Shown here one piece after another: positions 8,690 to 17,650 of a stretch of 21,355 bases of DNA. The stretch's first letter is position 1, and each line of letters begins with the position of its first letter. Where the stretch lies: NCBI GenBank assembly GCA_009801015.1, contig VHZZ01007572.1, forward strand, positions 9,322 through 30,676, given 5' to 3'. A program made the translations under genes and the position numbers. The stretch comes from Silene noctiflora (taxonomy: Eukaryota > Streptophyta > Magnoliopsida > Caryophyllales > Caryophyllaceae). The notes under the pieces are model-generated. The model was not told the origin of the DNA. It saw only the letters and a list, made by a program, of their open reading frames with translations, and ran no database searches.

Positions 8690-9020
8690 TCCCCTATTAA
8701 ATAAAACCACCTCTCTTAAAATCAAAGGAAAAAAAACGCATAACTCCGAATCTCAAGAACCATCTGATTTTATTTATTTTAGGGTTTTTATTTATTTTCA
8801 TCTTAATTGAAACTAATTCACTATCATTCTTCTGCATTAATTATTTCACTTCCTAATTTTTCAAATTCTTTAATTCCTTTCATGTTTTTGATTGAATATA
8901 ATTGGGCACAAACTGAATTAGTACTCATTAATTAATTAGTATAATAATTGAGCACCAAAATCTAAATTAATTTTTAGGGTTTTTTGAAGTTGGAGATTAG
9001 GATTAATAATTAAGTTAATT
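8690..9020 (+). promoter_or_regulatory. Proximal promoter/5' UTR of the CCCH gene
   Basis: This AT-rich region carries two telo-box-like motifs, AGGGTTTTT at 8781-8789 and AGGGTTTTTT at 8976-8985, common in promoters and leaders of plant genes for RNA-related and growth functions. A short upstream reading frame (ATG at 8882, stop ending at 8935, 17 codons) would be in the leader if transcription starts before it. The transcription start cannot be located from sequence. Confidence 0.45.
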
Positions 9021-12000
9021 ATGAACAAGGGTATGTCAAAGGATAGATTGAAGAGAGTTAAATGGGCTTCAGATGATTTGCTTTGTCAGGTAATTGTTAA
9101 TTTTTTGTTGTTGTTTATTTTGTAAAAAGATTGCTTTTGTAAAGTTTTAATTTTGCAGTAAGTAAGATTGTTGTTTAATTAGATTTAAACTAATGATGAG
9201 TAATTAGGAATTACTGGGTTAATTATGAACTTAATTAGTGAGTGATTTTGGATGAAATGGTGTTGATAATGAAGTTGGTAATGAGGAACTAATTGGGTAT
9301 GAATTAAATTATTGGATGGAATCTGCAAATTTTGATGAATTGAAGGAATTTGATGAAGTTGAGTTGCTTAATTGAGACATTAAAAATCGAAAAAACCCGA
9401 AAAGCATTAGCTTTGAATATTAAAACGATGATATATTGTTAAACAAAATTGTGAAGTTACAAGCTCTGGATTACTGTCAATGTAATTGAAGCAAATATTC
9501 AAGTTTGATGCATTATTGCTCTTGAAGGGTAATCAATTGATCTATTGGTCGCGATATCGAGTACCAAAATAAATTTAAAACCCAATGTATGATGCTAATC
9601 TCGGGCAGCAAGGTAAATCCACCATTTGATAATTAACACAGTACTCTAATAGGAAGCAACGGCTCTTTCGATTTTCTGGTTAATTGGTGTTATCGACCAT
9701 TAAAAACATCTAGTGAATATGAATAAGAAAGGTACGGAGTAATAAATTTCATGCGCGATAATAATGTTAACTCAAGCCATAATGAGTAGAATGAAAGAAT
9801 TGAACCCAATTCAAAATGATTAGAATGAAATAAGTCCGTAAAGAAGATCGAAGTTCGTATCTATTCAGTTGTGCATTTGTTTTGGGAGTTCAAGTTCATC
9901 CTCTAAAAAAATGTGAAGGGGGTCTGAAGCACTATGGTCATTGCGGATTTGGAATTATGACATGCTTTGAGCAATTCAAAATGATCATAAGTAACATTTA
10001 ACCTGTTTGAATCCCGAACACTCACCTAGAGTACAGTAAAAGGAAATATCACGACCATAAGGAAACTGGTTGATGTTCCTGCCTTCTCACGCACAACTGT
10101 GTCTGTAGTGCGTATTCCAAGCCCTAACTGTAGACAACTACTTGCACTTTCCTTGAAAGTAATGAATCAAAACATTGTTTCATGGTGTTCTATGGAAGAT
10201 GATCGCATACAATTAAAAGTGATTTGGTTACACTTGTGATGATCATGATTCACGAATTTATTAGTTTCAAAGACGAGTAGAATAATTTATCACTGCTAGA
10301 TAATTGGAATGCATGCTTTCTTGATTGATTGACTGTGGTGGGTTCCTGTATGGATATAAACAGTCTCCATATTTCTTATTGATCATTATGCATCTTACTT
10401 CTTATGCAAACCCAGCATGTTTTGAGTTTCCAAAGTCTTTTGGAACAAAAATACTAGCAATTAAGCTCAGCAAAGATGCAGTGTCTGTTTGGTTTTGATT
10501 TAAGCATGCATCCAAGATGCAGTGTAGTGTACCGTATCTTATAAGCCATCTGTGGTTATGGGACATTGTAGAGGTGCAATATGTTAACAGCATAAAACAT
10601 AGTACTTCGTACAAATTAAAAGAGTAGAAGTTGAAGTGGTGCTCTGGTATTCCAATGTTAAATCATTTTGAATTACTCAAAGCATGTCATCGAAAACAAA
10701 AATTCCTTGCACTCTTTGGAATACTATAGGATCATCGTATTTTATTGGGGCTGTGAGATGATGTAAAATATTTCTTGATGTTAAAAGTAGTTGAAGTATA
10801 TGGCATTTATATGGTTGGTATGATCTAGTTAACTAGGTGTTATCTCTAGTGTTGGTTCAGGCTTGAAATAAAAACCTTGAAGGTAGACACTTGCAATGTA
10901 GTAAAAGTAAGCATTTGCATCTGTGTTACCCTGACTCTCCGACATGTGCAGAGTGTCGATAAGGCTATTTTGTGCGACTTTTTTAATTATTTGGTCTAAA
11001 GTGAGTGTCAAAGTGTCATGCTGTGTCTGACACGATACATTTCGGATACGCGATATGGCGGCTAAGTGAAGTGTCGGAGTAACAATTATTTGCATTATTG
11101 TACCATGACACTGTTGGAGCCAAAAATGGCGTTGCCATATCAGCTATCTCTGAAGTCAGTTTAGCTCGTGGGTTGAACAGAGTACCTTTGGTTTTGCTTT
11201 AAGATATCAGGGTCTTTTGTTATAATGACCATTGCAAATCAAAATTATTTGCAAATTATCGTCTTCTATTTTGTTTATTTTCCAAAATATCCGAACCGAT
11301 CATGAAACCTTGAAAAAAACCATTTCTACAGCCTCACTCTCTCTGTCGTTTTCTTGTACGTCCCCCAATCTCCCTCTAAGCCCCTCGCAAGAGACATTTG
11401 TCAGCTGTATAGTGTAGTCAGCTCCACCACTGTTTTTCTCTTCTTCTTCATCACCTCTATTTTTCTCTACACCACCATATCTCCATTTGCTTGTCGCTGA
11501 ATAGAACCTTCAATAAAATTGTCTTGAACAAGTAATGCCAAATCAGTCATTACTTTTGTTAAATCTAGAGCACCACATGATGCCATTAGCATTCGTCTAT
11601 ATACAAGTCAATGTTGCTAAAATCAGTGTCCTCCTTGAATTAGAAAAAAAAAAAGAAAAGCATATCTGCAATAAAATCAAATTAAGTTACTAGGTCATCG
11701 ATTCGTAGAATCGTGCTATCATTATAAGTGTAGATTCATTTGAACAAACAAATTGGGATCTGTAACGCTGTTATGGGTCGTAAAATCATAATATCCGGGA
11801 TGGGATTCTAATAACAATGGTACTATAATGCAATTGCTCAGAATTTGGACCCGGATGGATAACATTTAAATTATTACTTTAATAACGAAACATGAAATAA
11901 TAAGAGGGCATGTCTCTCGAAAATAGACAACTACAAGCATTTCAATGAACCCCATCTTTATACAAACTCATGGTCTAGCTGTCTTGGTTTTGGTTCTTAT

Positions 12001-15000
12001 TGGTAGGTTGGCAGCGCTTCGTGAACTTCTCAAGGCTGGAAGATCAATCTGTTGCGTTTTTTTCATTATTTTTGGGTTTTAGTAACGACTTTGGTTAGTA
12101 CAGCAAATAATTTAACAAAATGGTTTGGAAAATAATGTCACTGCGTTGGCTCTTTTTTGGTAATAGACCTAAGATATGAAGTGCTTTGTTCAAATGTCGG
12201 GGTTTCAAGGTTTATACCAGCTATATACAGCAGTAACGATTTGTGCTGGTGATTGCTTAGATGTTGGGAAAGGGTCTCTTGATAGTCCGCCTCTATTGTG
12301 TGGTAAATGAGGAACGCTTTTTGACGGTGATTTATTATTGATGCTTACAATGGACTATTAGAATAGCTATCCATGCACCTGAGTAGTGCATTATTGCTCA
12401 CTGAATCCGCTAAATGATATTTTCCTATTGCCTCAGAGGTTCATGCCTATGTCGTGGTCTATGTTACTCAGACTCGTTTAAAAGTATCCGACACGGGTGC
12501 GTATCCAAGTATCGGGACTCGGCTAATTTTTTGAAAAATATGCATAGTTTGATCTAAAATGAGGAGTCCAAGTGTCATACCCATGTCCGAGTGTCGGACA
12601 CGAGTTCGCGAGGAAATTAGAAGAGTCGGAGTAACATAGGTCGTGGTAAAGAGGTTGAATGTGACTGTATTACTTTCAACTTATAAAGAGATTTTCTGAT
12701 GACGCAATATGAGAATTGCATAACAATTGCATTATAATCCATACCCAAAATATAGTGGTTTCATAGGTGCTGAAAAGTCTGTACATTTTCTATGCGAGTT
12801 AAATTTTTGAATGCCTCGAATTTTTTTTCCTTTATTTTTTTCCCTTTTTGATGATCAATCTTTTGAAGAAGTGAGATTGTTTAGGAACTTCCTTTTGGTT
12901 TTGAGGCGTGGATGTTTCTTAGCCTTTGTGGACAGTGGTTTGGTCTTTTACATTCTAAGAGGATAAAGTAGTGGTATATATTTACATATTGTGCAGTTGT
13001 TTCACCTTCTCCTAGTATACTACTTCATTGCATCTCGTTATGATGGTTCATATTTTCTGTTCCAATTTATTTTGGAACTTAGGCTTTGTTTTCTTTGTAT
13101 AGTATCATTTACGGATTGGGCCTTTTTTCACACGAAAGCTGTTACAAAGAGTATCTAAGCTTGCTGTTTTCCAGGAGCTTTTATGCCGTTCACTTTTTCA
13201 TCTTTTCATTTTAGTATTAGCTGCCACTGATTTTGTGTTTTGTTTATACATTTTTATGTACTTTATGATGAGAACCTGGAAACATTCTGCTGCAATAGCA
13301 GCCCTTCTTTTGTTTAATTGGTGTTTGCAACCTTTAGTTCGCCTGACATGGAAGCTATGGCATGTGAGTCTACTGACCAGGCAGTTAAAATATGGTCAAT
13401 TCACTTACTCGTGTTTAGACTACTTCAAATTTAGAGCCGTTACTTTCTGAGTATTTCAGTTGTAGTGTTGCTTTCTGCTGGTTTGAGGTTTCTAATCCTA
13501 GTTTTTAAGTTACTATATACACGAGCTTTCCTGAATCCCAACCATTGAAAGCGATGAAGTTTAGGGACTCTGAAGGATCTCCAGTACTGTTGCTATTGAG
13601 CAAAGGAATTGGATGTAGAAGTTCTACTTTATTTTTAGCTGTCATGAGTGTCACCTATGTTATACGCTTACTCTTCAAGTCTTCATATTACCTTCTTACC
13701 CATGTTTGACATTTGCCAGTTCATGAATCCTACACTGATAATTCAATTTAAACTAAAAATGTGGTCCGGTACTTGGACAAGCTTTCGTGTTGTACCCTTT
13801 TAATACTTCTAATTGAGCCCAAGTAACATAGCTTAGTATCACTCAAGACTCAAGAGAGATAGGCAGAAATAATTTTGGCTGGGAATGACTTCTGATATAG
13901 CCGTGACGCTGTGTTGAGTGCATTTCCCGTATCACATATTTGATTTTGAGGATGTAAATATATTTGTGAAGGCTAGGATGATTTTGCAATGAGTTATGTT
14001 GCTATGAAATGATTGCCTTGCACTGTATTCACTATCTAATCTCGTGGAAAGTTTGTTGTAATAGGTAAAATTGTTCCTATCAGAGGATTGCCCCTCACAG
14101 ATTGGTAGTAAAGCTGAAGATAATCTTCAAATAAAGGCATCTTTGCACTCTAATGGAATGAATGTTGATGACCTACCTCCCGGGTTTGGAGGCAAGGGAC
14201 ATTCTTACACACCGAATCCAACATCTATTTTCAAAATAAACTGGAGCCGTCCTGCCATGGTAAGCTGACCTATACGGCTATATGCTTTATCAATTGGACT
14301 ACAATGATGACTTGTTTGTTTGCTAACTTGAACTTGTCTTTCACAAAAACGTGTTGAGATCCTGTAATTAGTTTGATATTGAATGGATTCTTTTTGTATG
14401 AATAGTTCGCATTGAATCCCGAGTGGCATGTTGTGGCCGGAGAAGAAAGTGATGAGAAAGGGACCCAAAATTTTCGGGAAATGAGAGTGTTGGAAGCTTT
14501 GTACCCTCGTGCATCTGCCATTCCTCCAAGGTATTACCCATATCTGCAGAACATGTTTTCCGATGCCTTGTTAATTGTTATCTTAGCATCATTTTTCTTC
14601 TGTTTCCTGGGAATTGCCTGATAATGTTAGGACGGAAAAAATTGTTAATTGGCAAATGTGTTATTCGGATAGAAAAGAGCTAGGTTAGATTATTTCGGTA
14701 TATTTTATTATTTGTGAGTGTAGGGTGATTTCCCTTATCATAACTTTATCGGTTTTTGTCATTTATTCAGTCGATAATCTTGGGTGTAATTCAACTTAGT
14801 TATTTAGGATTGGGTCATCCCCGGGTTGTGTAGATTTGAGTCGTGTTATTTCAGACACGGTCAATATTGAGTCTAACAAAGTTACAGACAACTACAAGCT
14901 GGACTAGTTAACTATTAAGGCTTTGGGTTCTTCCGTTTGGGTTTAGTTCGGGTCTTGGTCCCGTTATTCAGGATGGGTCATTCAAGTGTGTTTGTTTTGG

Positions 15001-16211
15001 CGAGCATGCGTTTGTCTTCTGCAGTTGTTTTCCATTTTATTGTCATTTTTTTTTATTGTTTTAGCTATTCCATATATATTAAGTGTTTTGAGTTTTCATT
15101 TATTGTCGCATCTAGCCCATCAGTTTCAGCAGAGCTGGAAGTTTGCTACTACGATGATACTCAAACCCCTATTATTCCACTGAATTCTACTGAAGATGAA
15201 GATACAGTCCCGATAGAGTCAACGCCATGCTCCAATTCAGCTAATGGTGTCGAACACAAGGCACCCATCGAGTCAAGTTCATCAGCCAACGAGAATTTAC
15301 ACGGTATAGTTGCCGGCTTAGATGCTGACATCATCGCTGCAGCTGCCGCTGCTTTAAAAAACAATGACAAGGGCAGCTTAGTTGACACTGATCTTCTCAT
15401 CAGAATCTTAAAGGAACCCAAAATGATTGAGGCACTGACTAAAGGTTCTTCTGGCTCTTCACTAACTCCCATTTTTGATCATCATCTTCCCGTCTCTCTT
15501 AACATGCAAAATATTTGCCAACCAAAACTATCCCCTGTCAGCCCAACAACATCAGGGCCCACATACTCGACCCCGTATTCAGATACTCCTCCAATATCAG
15601 CGTCGGTATTGCCAAATCTTTTAAATTCCTCAGCATCCCTAGACTTCAGGCCGGGACATGAAAATGGGCATTATATGTTCAGAGAGGATAGAGGCAAACC
15701 CATGGGCCATGAATCGGAGCTACCCAGAAAGATTGTGCCCCCTTCATTGGACCCGTTCATTCGATCGGACAGATTATCGGTGCAATCTTCACTGAAGCCT
15801 GAAGATTTGTATGCAGGTCAAAGACCACCCGGTATGGGCCCTCTGGCAAGGCCGGAGAATCATAACGTGGCTATGGGCCCACCTATGGTGATGGGTTCTT
15901 CACAGTTTCCTATCAGGCCTCCGGCAACCAAGGATCTTAATTATTACAAGAGCCTTATCAGGTTACATGGGTCAGGAGCTGACGAAACAAGTCAGGTTAG
16001 TCCCCCAGAACCTGCCCCAGTACAAGGTCATGCAAGGCCTAAGCCACAGAAACCACCATGCAAGTTTTTTAATAGCCCGAAAGGGTGCAGGTATGGGTCG
16101 ACCTGCCCCTTCGACCATGTTCTAGATCTGAGACCTGCAAGTGGAAACTATCCAGATGGTGATAGGAGTAATAAGAGATTAAAGATTAGTAATGACTCAT
16201 CACTGGATTAA
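9021..16211 (+). CDS. CCCH zinc-finger protein, C3H6-like, four coding exons
   Basis: Exons join 9021-9089, 14065-14259, 14406-14530 and 15116-16211, with GT-AG borders and matching phases, giving 494 residues. The protein follows the plant family of Arabidopsis zinc finger CCCH protein 6. It has a basic N-terminus with KRVKWASDDLLCQ (11-23), VKLFLSEDCPSQIG (24-37), DDLPPGF (58-64), WHVVAGEES (95-103), REMRVLEALYP (112-122) and an acidic DEDT stretch. An alanine-rich LUMINIDEPENDENS-like segment lies at about 193-240, followed by a proline-rich region. A single C-x8-C-x5-C-x3-H finger sits at 445-464, with a KRLK possible nuclear signal at 483-486. CCCH fingers usually bind RNA; nuclear RNA or transcription control is inferred and the family's function is little known. 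The hydrophobic stretch before 15116 in the same frame is intron. The start is the first ATG in good context; M5 is an alternative. Confidence 0.88.
9957..10690. repeat. 29-bp inverted-repeat pair spanning 734 bp
   Basis: The sequence at 9957-9985 (ATGACATGCTTTGAGCAATT then CAAAATGAT) returns as its reverse complement at 10662-10690 with one mismatch. The 676 bp between them have no coding capacity. The pair could be the ends of a non-autonomous DNA transposon, but no target duplication is apparent and the outer flanks differ. It could also be two independent copies of a short repeat. Confidence 0.55.
10921..11087. mobile_element. hAT-like MITE in intron 1, copy B
   Basis: A 167-bp element begins CTGTGTTACCCTGACTC and ends GTGTCGGAGTAACAATT (reverse complement AATTGTTACTCCGACAC), so the inner terminal repeat GTTAC(T/C)C(C/T)GAC is kept while the outermost bases have drifted. 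It is flanked by a perfect 8-bp duplication ATTTGCAT (10913-10920 and 11088-11095). The interior matches copy A (12459-12639) in the same orientation: TTTGGTCTAAAGTGAG, AAGTGTCAT and GTCTGACACGA. Non-coding. Confidence 0.75.
12459..12639. mobile_element. hAT-like MITE in intron 1, copy A
   Basis: A 181-bp element begins CTATGTTACTCAGACTCG and ends GAGTCGGAGTAACATAG. The terminal inverted repeat CTATGTTACTC-N-GACTC is perfect apart from one base. An identical 8-bp duplication, GTCGTGGT, flanks it (12451-12458 and 12640-12647). The inside holds CCGACACGGGTGCGTATCC and a central ATAGTTTGATCTAAAATGAG. Elements with closely similar ends (CTATGTTGCTCGGACTC type) are widespread in eudicot introns. 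No transposase is present. Confidence 0.85.
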
Positions 16212-17650
16212 TGTGAATCCATCTGTGCTATTAGTAACATTTTCTTTTCACTGTGAAATCTAATCTCCATTCCACAGGTTTCACAGCTTACAGGTTCATT
16301 TTCTTTTTCTTTTTCTTTTACGTTCACAGATTTTAGCTTGTGTTTCTGATTATCTAAAAGGGGAATGGTGATTCGGTTTTCTGCATGCCAAGATGTCTAA
16401 TTTTGTTACCATTGTTTTTCTAACCAGCGAGTTATAGAAAATCGATGTACAACCTTGTTGTTGGAGAGTTGATTCTTATCGGAATAAGAATGTGCTGTAG
16501 TTGAGAAAAGGGGAAATGTAAGAAAACAAAGCAATTCCAAAGTTCAATGGTAGATTTTACTGAATCAAAACTGAAACATTACAGTAACTATGTGACTGAT
16601 CTTAAATTTTGAAATGTCGACTGAAAGATGCAGTAATTCTTTACTTTTGTTCGTAGACAAGAATTTATTCAAGATCATTCAAAGTGCTTCTTTAGTAGTC
16701 AGTATAGAAGTAACGACAAGTCGACGACACCTTGATCACCATAATATCCAAACCCCATCTAAGATTTACATCAATAAAAAAGAAACAATATATTTCTGCG
16801 CTTGCCTTTTCAGTTTTCAATGTCTATCAGAAGGGCACAGACTGCAAACGGAACCTTTTCTTAAACCATGTCCTGAACAGCAAAGCTCACCTCAAATTTA
16901 GGCCCTCTAATTAAACAACATAAGCACACTAAACTGAGAAATGAGGTGCTGTAAACCCTAATGTTGTGTGTACCAATTTTTTGTAAGGGCCTTGTTGATT
17001 CAGTCAAAGTAGTCTGCCAATGGCCCGTCACTGCTAATGTTTGATCCAAATCGTGGCACCCTACCGGTTGAGCTAAATGTTTGATCCAAATCGTGGCACC
17101 CTACCGGTTAAGCTAATGCATGTTTATTGAACGAAAGAGTTTTCTAACCAACCAATAATTGACAAGGGACTTGGAAGATAATGATGAAAATTTCCAATAC
17201 GAATCAGCAATTTATATACAATACTCGTCGATTTCTGAAATTCAAAATGGAAAACTCGTCCAAATGAACCACAATAATTATAGTATAATATGTTAAACTT
17301 TCATGAAAATTGTTGATTTTCACTACCTTTTTCTCAAGTTTAAGCGACAAATACATATTGGAGATGTTCAAAATTCGGGAGATGTCCTAGATTAGTTACT
17401 TAAGAGTGTACCCTGAATTCTACAACCATTTTACAACACCACAGATACAAAGATAGCTCCGAGCTTCTGAGGATGAATTCAGCGAGAAACCAACATGCTT
17501 GTCCATACCTGGAGCTTTTGGGAAAAATCTGAAATTTCTAAGAAGGCAATGTTTCTACCGTCATATCATCTGAAACACTTGTTTATGTGGCCGAGAATTG
17601 ATCTTGAATTCTGAAATGATCTTTTCAATTAAACTTGAACATTACCATCT
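16212..17650. other. Region between the two convergent genes
   Basis: This holds the 3' UTR of the CCCH gene, with a CTTTTT-rich tract at about 16300-16320 and a possible polyadenylation signal AATAAG near 16483. On the other strand it holds the 3' UTR of MSRA5 just left of 17651. Short open frames at 16614-16901 and 16861-17049 look like chance. Apart from the 40-bp tandem duplication at 17036 I see nothing else. Confidence 0.5.
17036..17118 (-). repeat. 40-bp tandem duplication with tRNA-like A-box
   Basis: Two copies, 17036-17075 and 17076-17115, plus three bases differ only at one G/A. On the minus strand each copy contains TTAGCTCAACCGGTAGGGTG, close to the RNA polymerase III A-box found in tRNAs and tRNA-derived SINEs. 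No B-box (GGTTCGA type) follows at the expected distance, so this is at most a relic of a SINE head or tRNA gene. Confidence 0.6.

Larger units (their letters stand above)
9090..14064 (+). other. 4,975-bp first intron of the CCCH gene
   Basis: The donor CAG/GTAATT follows codon 23 and the acceptor ATAG/GTAAAA precedes codon 24 (phase 0). The family motif KWASDDLLCQ-VKLFLSED runs straight across the junction, supporting the borders. The intron is about 30 times longer than the other two (146 bp and 585 bp) and contains two hAT-like MITEs and an inverted-repeat pair. The other open frames inside it show no recognisable product. Confidence 0.8.

Noticed and set aside
11300..11510. Pyrimidine-rich stretch with a short frame that looks like a gene leader
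   Set aside because: It lies within intron 1, has no following coding exon and no recognisable protein.
14531..14621. Read-through of exon 3 to a stop after a hydrophobic tail
   Set aside because: A clean donor follows CCAAG at 14530, and the downstream residues have no family similarity.
14937..15115. Hydrophobic N-terminal extension of a 424-residue open frame leading into the CCCH exon
   Set aside because: The homologous motif of exon 3 (REMRVLEALYPRASAIPP) joins exactly to SPSVSAELE at 15116 across GT-AG borders, so 14937-15115 is intron and not a signal peptide or membrane segment.
17036..17118. tRNA gene
   Set aside because: Only an A-box-like segment is present, with no B-box, anticodon stem or acceptor stem.
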